Shown piece after piece: positions 18,289 through 26,655 of a DNA stretch of 64,000 nt. Below the pieces are notes generated by a model. It did not search any database. It had not been told where the DNA came from and worked only from the letters and a program-made list of their open reading frames with translations. Origin of the DNA: Hyphomicrobiales bacterium (GTDB lineage: Bacteria > Pseudomonadota > Alphaproteobacteria > Rhizobiales > Beijerinckiaceae); contig JAPLOU010000053.1 of assembly GCA_026400535.1 (NCBI GenBank), positions 1 to 64,000 on the forward strand, read 5' to 3'. The stretch's first letter is position 1. Each line of letters starts with the position of its first letter. The translations under genes were made by a program, and so were the position numbers.

Positions 18289-18456
18289 TCAGATGCCGCG
18301 GCCGCGATACCCCATGACCGCGGAGATCACGAAGGCAATCAGGGCGACGACAAAGACGATCTGGGCTGCGGACATGGCTGTTCCTGCCACTGCGCCAAAC
18401 CCGAAGGCCGCCGCTATCAGTGCGACGAGAAGAAATGTGATGGCCCAGCCAAACAT
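18289..18456 (-). CDS. DUF1328 small membrane protein
   Basis: 55 residues: [20 protein letters not shown] and a second helix before VMGYRGRGI, the DUF1328 (YtjA) signature. The function is unknown; the family is often stress-induced. The start at 18456 has AAGGATC upstream. A perfect EcfG promoter lies 36 bases upstream, so it belongs to the local general-stress regulon. Confidence 0.88.
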   Translation of the reverse strand: MFGWAITFLLVALIAAAFGFGAVAGTAMSAAQIVFVVALIAFVISAVMGYRGRGI

Positions 18457-18491
18457 GGCGATGATCCTTTCGTGGATGGTGACGGACGGAC

Positions 18492-18516
18492 AACGCAGCC
18501 CTGCTGCATTGGTTCC
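18492..18516 (-). promoter_or_regulatory. EcfG-type promoter of the DUF1328 unit
   Basis: GGAAC (18516-18512) and CGTT (18495-18492) on the minus strand are 16 bases apart. The predicted leader is about 30 bases. Confidence 0.85.
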
Positions 18517-18563
18517 ACCAAGACCCTGCACGCGAGCCCCGCCCCGATTGCATGAGCCCAGGC

Positions 18564-18588
18564 GGAACCTGTCGGGACCGGGAATGTT
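18564..18588 (+). promoter_or_regulatory. EcfG-like promoter of the 54-residue membrane protein
   Basis: GGAAC (18564-18568) and TGTT (18585-18588) are 16 bases apart on the plus strand, one mismatch from consensus in the -10. The gene starts 29 bases further on. It is divergent from the DUF1328 promoter, with 47 bases between. Confidence 0.68.
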
Positions 18589-18616
18589 GATGCTGCGTCA
18601 CTCCGTGGAGGATTCC

Positions 18617-18781
18617 ATGCTCAACCTGCTTGTCGTCTCGAGCCTGATCGCTGCGAGCTGCATCGTTGTTCTGTCGGGTCAGCTCGTCGGTCCGGCCAAT
18701 ACTGTCATGGAGTTCGTGTCGGTTCTGTTCGCGGCCAGCATCACCATGTCCGCCCTCGCCATCGCAGCCATTGACGGCTGA
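18617..18781 (+). CDS. 54-residue two-helix membrane protein
   Basis: MLNLLVVSSLIAASCIVVLS, a short polar loop, then a second helix ending LAIAAIDG. GGAGG lies six bases ahead of the ATG. No family is recognised. The EcfG-like promoter immediately upstream and the divergent DUF1328 gene suggest a stress-induced membrane microprotein. Confidence 0.65.
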   Translation: MLNLLVVSSLIAASCIVVLSGQLVGPANTVMEFVSVLFAASITMSALAIAAIDG

Positions 18782-18807
18782 AGCCCACGCCAAAGCAGAC
18801 CTGTCCC

Positions 18808-18952
18808 ATGTCCGGCAAGCCAGACGACCGATCCCGCCAACCCCGAAGCGCTCGCCACGTTCGCGGCCGCCGCCCGCAGCGGCGGCAAGGTCTCGCCCAA
18901 TGGCAGCCTCGTCATGCGGCTCGATCGCTCCAGGACCGTGGGCCTCAGATAG
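18808..18952 (+). pseudogene. Possible frameshifted small gene
   Basis: An ATG at 18808 opens MSGKPDD. A second frame, one base off, continues TDPANPEALATFAAAARSGG and ends RLDRSRTVGLR at the stop at 18950-18952. Read together they would make a hydrophilic protein of about 48 residues. Its end overlaps the 3' end of the P-type ATPase gene by eight bases. It is either a broken gene, a sequencing error or chance. Confidence 0.3.
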
Positions 18953-20900
18953 CATCGCTTGCGGGCACGGGAGGAGCGTTGCGCCCCTCGAACGACTGCG
19001 ACCCGTCGAGCGCCAGCAGGCGCGCCGCGTTCAGGATGAAGCCGATCTCCGATCCGACATGGATGAAGGCGGCGAACAGCGGGTTGAGGTAACCCATCGA
19101 CGCGAGCGCAATCCCGATGATGTCTATGATGATCGTCCCGGCGAAGTTCTGCCAGATGATCGCGCGCGTCTTGCGGGCGATCCGCAGCGTCTCGACGAGC
19201 TTGAACAGGTCGTTGCCGATCAGGACGATGTCGGCGCTGTCCTGTGCGATATCCGTGCCGGACCCCATCGCGATGCCGAGGCTGGCGGCCGTCAGTGCCG
19301 GGGCGTCATTGACCCCGTCGCCGACCATGGCGACAATGCGGCGTTCAGCGACCAATGTCTCGACCCGGAGAAGCTTGTCCTGTGGCAGCATGTTGGCGAC
19401 AATCTCGGTGATGCCGAGTTCGCGCCCCACATGGTCCGCAACGGCCTTGGTGTCGCCCGTCAGCAGCAGCGTCCGCACGCCCATTCGGTGCATGGCTGCG
19501 ATCGCGTCGCGCGCCTCTGCCCGCAAGGGATCGGCCACGATGATCTCGCCCATATAGCGTCCATCCGCCGCGACGACGATGTCCGAGCCGACATGATCCC
19601 TGTCTCGCGCGGGCGCCGCGATTCCGGCCTCCGCGAGCAGTTTGCGGTTGCCGACAAGGACGGTGCGGCCCTCGACCTCGGCTGTGATCCCGCGCGCCAC
19701 CGTGTAGGTGAAGGAGGCCGGCTCCGGGATGGTCTGGCCGAGCCGTTCGGCTTCCACCACGACGGCCCGCGCCAGCGGGTGTTCGGAGTGCAGCTCAGCC
19801 GAAGCCGCGAGCCGGATGAGTTCGGCCGGCTCCACGCCCTCGGCGGGTCGCGCGAGCGTCACCACCGGCTCGCCCATGGTCAGGGTGCCGGTCTTGTCGA
19901 GAACGATGGTATCGACGCGGCCCAGCGTTTCGAGATGGATGCCCCCCTTGATGATCGACCCGAGCTTGGCGGCGCGGCCGATGCCGCCAAGAATGGCCAG
20001 CGGCGTCCCCGCGGCGATGCCGCAGGCGCCGGCGACGATGATGACCGAAATCGTGTCGCGGATGTTCTGCGTCAGGAGCCACGTAACAACCGCCGCCACG
20101 AACGAGGCATAGACCAGGTAGCCGGCCATGCGGTCTGCCAGCTTCTGCACCGGCGCGCGGGTCTGTTCGGCGGCCTCGACCGCGTCGATGATGCGCCCGT
20201 AGCTGGTGTCGCGGCCGACAGTCTCGACGCGGATCGCGAGCAGTCCCAACTGGTTGATCGAGCCGGCGAACATCTTCGCGCCAATATCTTTTTCCGCGGG
20301 CATCGACTCGCCGGTGATCCGGGACTGGTCGACATAGGAGTGGCCGCCCTCGACCACGCCATCGACAGGCACCTTCTCGCCGGGGCTGACGAGCACGATG
20401 TCTCCGGGCTGCACCTGCTCCAGCGGCAGCGTGACGGTGCCGCTGTCCCTGCGGACCCGGGCCTCCTTCGGAATGAACTCCACCAGTTGCCGGATGGCGA
20501 GCCTGCCGCGCGCGACCGTCATGTGCTCGAGCTCTTCGGCGATCAGCACGAAAAGAGTGACAACCAGCGCGGTGAACATCTCAGCGATCGCCGCCGCCGC
20601 GATGATCGCGATGGTCATCGAGAGCTCCATCGTCATCCGTCGCGCCAGAAGGTTGTGGATGGCTTCGCTGAAGATCGGCCACGCCACGAAGATCAGAGCG
20701 GCGAGCCCGATGACGCTGATGGATGCGACGGGTTCGTAGACGCGGAACCAGACGGCCGCCGCCGCAAGGATCGCAACGGCGATGCGGATGACAGCGAGGG
20801 TCTCGAATGGGCGCTTATGGCCACCGGGCTCGGCCTGCGTGGACTCTGGCTCGCGATCCGGGACAGGACGCTCCTGGGGTTGGGCAGTTGTGCCGGTCAT
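18945..20900 (-). CDS. P-type ATPase (heavy-metal P1B-like) with unusual membrane motif
   Basis: 651 residues. The core is intact: TGES (actuator), DKTGTLT (phosphorylated Asp), the HP site SEHPLARAV of P1B pumps, and GDGVNDAPAL. There is no N-terminal metal-binding domain, only a proline-rich cytosolic tail. The transmembrane metal motif, usually CPC or similar in ISCPCALGLATP, reads GACGIAAGTP here: only the second Cys is left and the proline is gone. The substrate therefore cannot be assigned to copper, zinc or cobalt by rule. It is transcribed away from the cytochrome genes, on the same strand. Confidence 0.88.
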   Translation of the reverse strand: MTGTTAQPQERPVPDREPESTQAEPGGHKRPFETLAVIRIAVAILAAAAVWFRVYEPVASISVIGLAALIFVAWPIFSEAIHNLLARRMTMELSMTIAIIAAAAIAEMFTALVVTLFVLIAEELEHMTVARGRLAIRQLVEFIPKEARVRRDSGTVTLPLEQVQPGDIVLVSPGEKVPVDGVVEGGHSYVDQSRITGESMPAEKDIGAKMFAGSINQLGLLAIRVETVGRDTSYGRIIDAVEAAEQTRAPVQKLADRMAGYLVYASFVAAVVTWLLTQNIRDTISVIIVAGACGIAAGTPLAILGGIGRAAKLGSIIKGGIHLETLGRVDTIVLDKTGTLTMGEPVVTLARPAEGVEPAELIRLAASAELHSEHPLARAVVVEAERLGQTIPEPASFTYTVARGITAEVEGRTVLVGNRKLLAEAGIAAPARDRDHVGSDIVVAADGRYMGEIIVADPLRAEARDAIAAMHRMGVRTLLLTGDTKAVADHVGRELGITEIVANMLPQDKLLRVETLVAERRIVAMVGDGVNDAPALTAASLGIAMGSGTDIAQDSADIVLIGNDLFKLVETLRIARKTRAIIWQNFAGTIIIDIIGIALASMGYLNPLFAAFIHVGSEIGFILNAARLLALDGSQSFEGRNAPPVPASDAI

Positions 20901-20979
20901 TGAACTTCCGTCAGGGCTTCGGCGACATGTGGATGGAAAGGGTCCGGGCAGGGCGGATCACAACACATCGACGTCACGG

Positions 20980-21539
20980 CTACGCCCCGGGCCTAACACG
21001 CTTCGCTAACGCCAAAGGCAGGATTCGGACAAGGGTGTCGTCACCCAGCAGGTAATGATGCGCCAGCGCGGCGACGGCATGCAGGCCGGCAAGTGAGATC
21101 ATCAGATGCGCGCCGATTGCATGGAGGTCTTCCAAGGGCTCGGCAAGCCTCTTGTCCGGAGTGATCGGCGAGGGCAGCCCAAACAACCCGAAGACGCTGA
21201 CGCCGCGCCCCTCGGCCCAGAGGCTAAGCAGTCCAATGAGGGGCAGCGCGATCAGCGCCAGATAGAGGGCGCGTTGCATCGCTCGTGATCCCAGCAGCGC
21301 CCAGCGTGGACCCGGTCGGGACGGAACCGACGGCCGTAGGCCGCGCCATCCAAGACGCAGGGCGGTCAACGCAGGAACGCTCAGTCCAAGCGACATGTGG
21401 ACGTCAAGAGTTGCGGTTCGCAGATCGCCCGCGGCACGAGCTCGCGCCCCAGACCGATGGCGTAGGTTGCAAGAACGGCAAATGCGACGAGCCAGTGCAG
21501 GGCCATGCTGAACGGGTCGTACCGTGGAATGGGTGTCAT
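20980..21539 (-). pseudogene. Cytochrome b561-type gene with a frameshift
   Basis: The ATG at 21539 has GGAGG five bases upstream and begins MTPIPRYDPFSMALHWLVAF, a typical b561 first helix with its His. After LGRELVPRA the frame must change to continue DLRTATLDVHMSLGL, the expected next segment; a single missing G near 21430 explains this. The second frame carries the rest (VFGLFGLP, EDLHAIGAHL, LAHHYL) to the stop at 20980. All helices and heme histidines are present across the two frames. It is either a real inactivation or a sequence error. It follows two cytochrome c genes on the same strand. Confidence 0.85.
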
Positions 21540-21633
21540 GTAAGCCTCCAATGCGGGCTTGCCCGACGGCTGGCGACGGCGCGGATGGCCTGCTTGCGTG
21601 CAGCGTCGTTCCAAACCTCGTTCGTGCCCGACC

Positions 21634-21963
21634 TCAACGTCGCCTGAGACTGGCCAGATAGGCGATGATGTCGTCGAGTTCCGCCAGGCTGAACTGGTAA
21701 CGCGGCATCTGCCCGTGCGGGGTCTGCAGAAACACACGCATCGAAAGTTCGGTGAAGGACGGCATGTTCGCGACGGCCCCGAAATCGGGCGGCGTGCGGT
21801 TGGGATCGATATCCTGTGCCATGACCCGGTGGCATTGTGCGCAAAGCGCAGACGCGATGGTCCTGCCCGCTGAAGGGTCTCCGGTGTCTTGCGCCCGAGC
21901 CGCATCGGGAACCATCGACGCCACGGCGGCGGCGACGAGCAGGGCACGAAGCAGGGCTGTCAT
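21634..21963 (-). CDS. Small periplasmic cytochrome c
   Basis: 109 residues from the ATG at 21963. A Sec signal (MTALLRALLVAAAVASMV, cleavage after ARA) is followed by one heme site, CAQCH, and a distal methionine region HGQMPRYQFS. It is a monoheme class I cytochrome c and presumably an electron carrier. It lies between the other cytochrome c (35 bases upstream) and the b561 gene, which suggests one redox unit. Confidence 0.88.
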   Translation of the reverse strand: MTALLRALLVAAAVASMVPDAARAQDTGDPSAGRTIASALCAQCHRVMAQDIDPNRTPPDFGAVANMPSFTELSMRVFLQTPHGQMPRYQFSLAELDDIIAYLASLRRR

Positions 21964-21998
21964 CGGCGATGTCCTTTTCGTTGCGATGCTTGCGGCCA

Positions 21999-22382
21999 TC
22001 ATGGCCGCCACTTGCGCGAAATCCGCCGCAGATAGGCCACGAGCCCGTCAGTCTCGTGTTCGAGCAGGCGGAACTCCGGCATGCCGGGATGGCGGATGAC
22101 CGTGCCGTCGATCAGAACAGGAGCCGGGTTGTTGTTGGCATAGCGCTCCGCGATCAGCGGAAAGCGCGGTGCCTTGGCGTTCGGGCTATGCCCGTGGCGG
22201 TTGATCGCATGGCACCGCGCGCAGTGGGTTTTCGCGACCGTGCGACCGACCGCAGCGCTCTGGGCATTTTCGGGACGCTGGGCGTCGGCCGGCATGCCGA
22301 CGGCGAGGTCGGCAGCGACCAAAAGGACGAGCGATCCCAGCGATGCTGCCCTGATGGATGTCCTGACCGGCCACTGTCTCAT
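21999..22382 (-). CDS. Small periplasmic cytochrome c
   Basis: 127 residues with an N-terminal signal (SLVLLVAADLAVGMPADA) and a single heme motif CARCH. A methionine in HPGMPEF is the likely sixth ligand. The partner gene is the second cytochrome c downstream. A FixK-type box lies 36-49 bases before the ATG; if used in this direction the transcript would be almost leaderless, so its target may instead be the divergent gene. Confidence 0.85.
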   Translation of the reverse strand: MRQWPVRTSIRAASLGSLVLLVAADLAVGMPADAQRPENAQSAAVGRTVAKTHCARCHAINRHGHSPNAKAPRFPLIAERYANNNPAPVLIDGTVIRHPGMPEFRLLEHETDGLVAYLRRISRKWRP

Positions 22383-22417
22383 GTCCGGGAACCTACGCGG
22401 TCGAAATGGAGTGATCT

Positions 22418-22431
22418 TTGATCTGTATCAT
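22418..22431. promoter_or_regulatory. FixK/FNR-type box, divergent region
   Basis: TTGAT-CTGT-ATCAT matches TTGAT-N4-ATCAA at 9 of 10 positions. It lies between the cytochrome c gene (22382, minus) and the gene at 22558 (plus). For the plus gene, a box centred at -41.5 predicts a leader of about 90 bases. Confidence 0.6.
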
Positions 22432-22506
22432 TGTTTTCCGCACTGGCGCTGGAAGACTGAAACCTCGCTGACGTGCCATCCGGTTCGGGGCTCGAACCGC
22501 AGGGCA

Positions 22507-22545
22507 GGAGAGGCGTTCAGGAGAGGCGTCCAGGAGAGGCGTCCA
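22507..22545 (+). repeat. Three tandem 13-bp repeats
   Basis: GGAGAGGCGT(T/C)CA occurs three times in a row, followed directly by GGAGG. Each unit carries a GGAG, so the array places four Shine-Dalgarno-like cores ahead of the ATG at 22558. Confidence 0.85.
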
Positions 22546-22557
22546 GGAGGGACTTCC

Positions 22558-22989
22558 ATGTTGATTTCCTCAAACGATCCAGCCGGGGCCGTCCGCGCTG
22601 GTCCGGACAAGGGCAGAGGGCAGGATGAATCGGTCCAGCACGTGCTGTCCGGCATTCTCGCAGTCCCGCAACGACCGATGTTGACCAATATTGAGACCAC
22701 CAGGCACGCGGCCGGCTTCCTGGTCCCCCGCATGCAGGCCAACGCCGCCTGGTGGTCGAGCCCGGGTCATTTCGGCGACGCCAGAGCCATGGCGGAGGCG
22801 GACCGCGCATATGGCGAGACAGCCGCCAGGGACTGTGTCGCGGAAATGACCGCGCGGACCGATCTGGCGCGCAAGACTGGCGCGCAAGAACCTTGCCTGG
22901 GTCTCCGGCGCCGCAGCCAGCGTGCCATGGCCCGGGCTCGCGGCGAGCCGGTCATCGTGACGCCGGGTGCGTCAACCACGTTTCCATAG
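22558..22989 (+). CDS. Hypothetical protein upstream of uspA
   Basis: 143 residues, with AGGAGG at good spacing before the ATG. It is a hydrophilic protein without signal peptide or membrane helix; the middle contains a tryptophan pair (NAAWWSSPGHF) and an alanine-rich charged helix. I do not recognise the family. The downstream UspA gene starts nine bases after its stop, so the two are co-transcribed, probably with the acyl-CoA synthetase. A FixK-type box lies 127 bases upstream. Confidence 0.65.
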   Translation: MLISSNDPAGAVRAGPDKGRGQDESVQHVLSGILAVPQRPMLTNIETTRHAAGFLVPRMQANAAWWSSPGHFGDARAMAEADRAYGETAARDCVAEMTARTDLARKTGAQEPCLGLRRRSQRAMARARGEPVIVTPGASTTFP

Positions 22990-22998
22990 GAGAGCAAC

Positions 22999-23895
22999 AT
23001 GCTGCACACGACCACGCCGAACCGCCGCGCGCAACGGCATCGCGAGGCCCGATCCGCCTTCGAGGACCTGCTGGTTTATCTGGACGACAGTCCGGCGGCG
23101 GCCAACGCGCTGGCTTATGCCGAGGCCCTGAACATGGACGGGAACATCAGCGCCCTGATGTTCGGCTCCATGCCGGACTACCCAGCGTCCTATTTCGCCG
23201 AGGCGCCGCTGGATGCCTGGCTTGTCGTTCAGGAACAGGCCGAGCAGGCTGCGGCCGCGATGGAGGATCGCCTGAAGGGGCAGCTTGCCGGCAAGGGCTC
23301 GCGCGCGGAGTTGCGCCGCGCCAATGTCACACTGGGCCAAGAGGGCAACACCATCGCCACGCAAGGGCGCTACGCCGACATCACCGTGATCGGCTGGTCG
23401 CCCCGCAGCGATGAGGACCGCAACAGGACGGTGGTTCAGAAGAAGCTCTTCGAGGCCGCTCTGTTCGATTCAGGCCGACCGGTGCTTCTGGTCCCGCAGA
23501 CCTTCAAGGGCGCGGATGTCCCCAAGCGCGTTCTGGTTGCGTGGAGTCCGGAGCGGGCATCCGTCCGCGCCGTCAACGACGCGCTGCCGGTGCTGGCAAG
23601 AGCCGAGCAGGTCCGGATCATCGTTGTCAACACCGGTGGGGCAATGGCCGAGCGGAACCCCGGCGATGACATGGCCCGCCATCTGGCCCGGCATGACGTC
23701 ACGGTGGATGTGAAGCATGTCCCGAGCAACGGTGAATCAATCCACACCATCCTTCTCAACGAAGCGCGCTATCTCGGCGCCGATCTTCTGGTGATGGGCG
23801 GCTATGGACACAGCCGCACCGGCGAATGGCTGTTTGGTGGCGTGACGCGGGATATCCTCAATGAGGCCCACATTCCGCTGCTGATGTCGCATTGA
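22999..23895 (+). CDS. Universal stress protein, tandem UspA domains
   Basis: 298 residues with GGAGAG before the ATG. Two Usp domains: the first (to about residue 150) is degenerate, the second ends in the nucleotide-binding signature MGGYGHSRTGEWLFGG. Proteins of this form are common in FixK/FNR regulons of rhizobia. It lies between the hypothetical at 22558 and the acyl-CoA synthetase (30 bases downstream), likely one operon. Confidence 0.92.
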   Translation: MLHTTTPNRRAQRHREARSAFEDLLVYLDDSPAAANALAYAEALNMDGNISALMFGSMPDYPASYFAEAPLDAWLVVQEQAEQAAAAMEDRLKGQLAGKGSRAELRRANVTLGQEGNTIATQGRYADITVIGWSPRSDEDRNRTVVQKKLFEAALFDSGRPVLLVPQTFKGADVPKRVLVAWSPERASVRAVNDALPVLARAEQVRIIVVNTGGAMAERNPGDDMARHLARHDVTVDVKHVPSNGESIHTILLNEARYLGADLLVMGGYGHSRTGEWLFGGVTRDILNEAHIPLLMSH

Positions 23896-23925
23896 CTTCA
23901 TGCAAAGCCGATACATCACTGTGGC

Positions 23926-26655
23926 ATGAGCACCTATCGGCTGCACAAGCTCTTCGAGCCAGCGAGCGTCGCCGTGGTGGGTGCAAGCCCGCGTGATGGC
24001 GCCCTGGGGGGTGTTGTCCTGCGCGCCCTGCAACAGGGGGGCTACAAGGGTGCGCTGACGGCCATCAACCCGAAGCATGACCACGTTCTGGGGGTCCCGT
24101 GCGTCGCCTCACTGGACAGGCTGGGTGTGGCGCCGGACCTCGTCATCGTGACAACGCCGGCCCATGCCGTCGCCGGAGTGATCGATGACGCCGTCAGGGC
24201 GGACGCGCAGGCGGCGATCGTCCTGACCGCCGGCCTTGGGCATGGCCCCGGTTCGATCGCGGACAACATCCGTCTTCAAGCCCGCGAGGCCGGCCTGCGG
24301 CTCGTCGGACCGAACTGCCTTGGCGTGCTCGCGCCACGCGCCGGCCTCAATGCTAGCTTCGCCAGGCAACTGCCCCGGCCAGGCGAGGTGGCGCTTGTGT
24401 CGCAGTCGGGCGCCGTCGCGGCGGGCGTGGTCGAATGGGCGATCCAGCGCGACATCGGCTTCTCCGGCATCGTCTCACTTGGCGACGCCGTCGATGTCGA
24501 TGTCGGCGACTGCCTCGACTATTTCGCCGAGGCCCCTGCAACGAAGGTGATCGTCCTTTATGTCGAGGCCATCACCGACGCCCGCAAATTTCTCTCCGCT
24601 GCCCGCAAGGCTGCGCGCATCAAGCCGGTGATCGTGATGAAGGCCGGGCGGCATGTGCTGGGTGCCAAGGCGGCGGCAACGCACACGGGCGCCTTGGCCG
24701 GGTCGGATCTTGTCTATGACGCGGCGTTCAGGCGGGCAGGCTGCCTGCGCGTCCTCGACCTTGATGAGCTGTTCACCGTCATCGCGACGCTGGCCGTCCA
24801 GAAGCCCTTTGCCGGAGAGCGCCTCGCGATCCTGACCAATGGCGGCGGGCTTGGCGTCCTCGCCGTCGACCGGCTGGAGGATGTTGGAGGCAAGCTTGCG
24901 GCCATCACGCCCCAGACGCTGGCGGCGCTGGATAAGGTCCTGCCGGCCACATGGTCACGTGCCGACCCGGTCGACATCATCGGCGACGCTCCTGCGGAAC
25001 GCTATCGGCTCGCCATGAGCGCGCTGCTGGCTGACCCCGGCAACGACGCCATTCTGGTGATGAATTGCCCGACCGCGCTGACCTCCGCACACGATGCCGC
25101 TGATGCAGTCATTGCGGCGGCGAACGGGGCGGCAGGCAAGAGGCCGTGCTTTGCGGTCTGGCTGGGCTCTGGCCCCGACCAGAAGCGGCTGTTCGAGGCC
25201 GCGGGCATCGCCAGCTATGAAACCGAGGCCCAGGCGGTGGTGGGCATCACCCAACTCATGACCGTGCACCGGGCACGAGCCGCGCTCCTGCAGGTTCCGC
25301 CTTCGCTCGCGGAAGGAATCCTGCCCGACCGCGACAAGGCCCGCAGCGCCATCTGCTCGGCCGTGGCGGATTCCCGCGCCTGGTTGAATCCGGTCGAGAT
25401 CAGCGATCTGCTGGCGGCCTATGGCATCAACGCGACCCCCGTCAGGCTTGCCGGCGATGGCAGGCAAGCCGCCGCCGTCGCGCAGGAGTTCCTGGCGGCC
25501 GGGGCCAGCTGCGTGGTCAAGATCCAGTCGCGCGACATTGTCCACAAATCCGATGTCGACGGCGTCCGTCTCGGCCTTGCGTCGCCGGAGGCCGTGCAGC
25601 AGGCGGCGGACGACATTCTCGCCCGCGCCCGGTCCCTCAGGCCCGAGGCGCATATCGATGGGGTAACCATCCAGCCGATGATCCTGCGCCCGAACGCCCG
25701 CGAACTGATCATCGGCGTCGCGGTCGACCCCACCTTCGGCCCTGTCATTCTGTTCGGCCACGGCGGGACGGCGGTCGAGGTCATCAATGACAAGGCCATG
25801 GCCCTGCTGTCGCTCGATCTGGCCCAGGCGCGCGCTCTCATCGCAGACACGCGGATCTCGCGCCTGTTGCGGGGATACCGCAACGTGGCGGCGGCGGATG
25901 CGGAGAGCGTTGCCAACATGCTGGTGCGCGTCTCGCGGCTGATCGAGGATCATCAGGAGATCATCGGGATTGATCTCAATCCCGTGCTTGCGGACGAGAC
26001 CGGCGCCGTTGCGCTTGATGCGCGCATTCAGGTCTCTGCGGCAGCGCCTGCCGGCGTGGGGATGCGCCAGCGCTTCGCGATCCGACCCTATCCGCGCGAG
26101 CTTGAGGCCGTTGCGCATTTGCGGGACGGCTCGACGCTTGGGATCCGCCCCCTCAGACCAACCGACGCCCATGCCGTGGCCCAGATGTTGCGGCGCTGTT
26201 CGCCCGATGATCTGCTCATGCGCTTTTTTGCAGCCATGCAGTCGATCAATATGGTGCTGATCGCCCGGCTGACCCAGATCGACTACGCCCGGGAAATGGC
26301 CTTCGTCGCGGTCGACCCGGGCTCGCACGACATTCTCGGCGTCGCCCGCCTGCACGGCGACGCCAACCACGAGACGGCGGAATACGCGATTATCATCCGG
26401 TCCGATCAGCAGGGCAGGGGCATCGGGCATGATCTGATGACGCGGCTCATCGACTTTGCGAAAGCCGAGGCCTTTGGTGCCATCACGGGCCAGGTCCTCG
26501 CCGAGAACCGAAGAATGCTGGCCATGTGCCGCAAGCTCGGCTTCGCGATCGGATCGGGCGAGACCGGCGACAGCACGCTGATGGTCAGGTTGTCGCTTGA
26601 CCCCGTTTCGCCGCATCCGAAGCAGCGAGCGCAGCCAGCGGACGCACAAGGCTGA
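23926..26655 (+). CDS. ADP-forming acyl-CoA synthetase fused to GNAT acetyltransferase (Pat-like)
   Basis: 909 residues. Domain order: CoA-binding (VAVVGASPRDGALGG), succinyl-CoA-ligase-like (SQSGAVAAGVVEW), a second ligase-like domain with the catalytic-type histidine H253 in THTGALAG, ATP-grasp (about 490-700) and a C-terminal GNAT domain (residues about 740-890, SDQQGRGIGHDLM). Proteins of this layout include the lysine acetyltransferase Pat/YfiQ. Because His253 is kept, the synthetase half may still be active. It probably acts in acetate or acyl-CoA metabolism or protein acetylation. Its last 71 bases overlap the convergent nnr gene. Confidence 0.9.
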   Translation: MSTYRLHKLFEPASVAVVGASPRDGALGGVVLRALQQGGYKGALTAINPKHDHVLGVPCVASLDRLGVAPDLVIVTTPAHAVAGVIDDAVRADAQAAIVLTAGLGHGPGSIADNIRLQAREAGLRLVGPNCLGVLAPRAGLNASFARQLPRPGEVALVSQSGAVAAGVVEWAIQRDIGFSGIVSLGDAVDVDVGDCLDYFAEAPATKVIVLYVEAITDARKFLSAARKAARIKPVIVMKAGRHVLGAKAAATHTGALAGSDLVYDAAFRRAGCLRVLDLDELFTVIATLAVQKPFAGERLAILTNGGGLGVLAVDRLEDVGGKLAAITPQTLAALDKVLPATWSRADPVDIIGDAPAERYRLAMSALLADPGNDAILVMNCPTALTSAHDAADAVIAAANGAAGKRPCFAVWLGSGPDQKRLFEAAGIASYETEAQAVVGITQLMTVHRARAALLQVPPSLAEGILPDRDKARSAICSAVADSRAWLNPVEISDLLAAYGINATPVRLAGDGRQAAAVAQEFLAAGASCVVKIQSRDIVHKSDVDGVRLGLASPEAVQQAADDILARARSLRPEAHIDGVTIQPMILRPNARELIIGVAVDPTFGPVILFGHGGTAVEVINDKAMALLSLDLAQARALIADTRISRLLRGYRNVAAADAESVANMLVRVSRLIEDHQEIIGIDLNPVLADETGAVALDARIQVSAAAPAGVGMRQRFAIRPYPRELEAVAHLRDGSTLGIRPLRPTDAHAVAQMLRRCSPDDLLMRFFAAMQSINMVLIARLTQIDYAREMAFVAVDPGSHDILGVARLHGDANHETAEYAIIIRSDQQGRGIGHDLMTRLIDFAKAEAFGAITGQVLAENRRMLAMCRKLGFAIGSGETGDSTLMVRLSLDPVSPHPKQRAQPADAQG

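Noticed and set aside
18666-20903. 745-codon plus frame opposite the P-type ATPase
   Set aside because: Antisense shadow of a gene with intact DKTGTLT and GDGVNDAPAL motifs; the composition is Asp/Arg/His-rich without domains.
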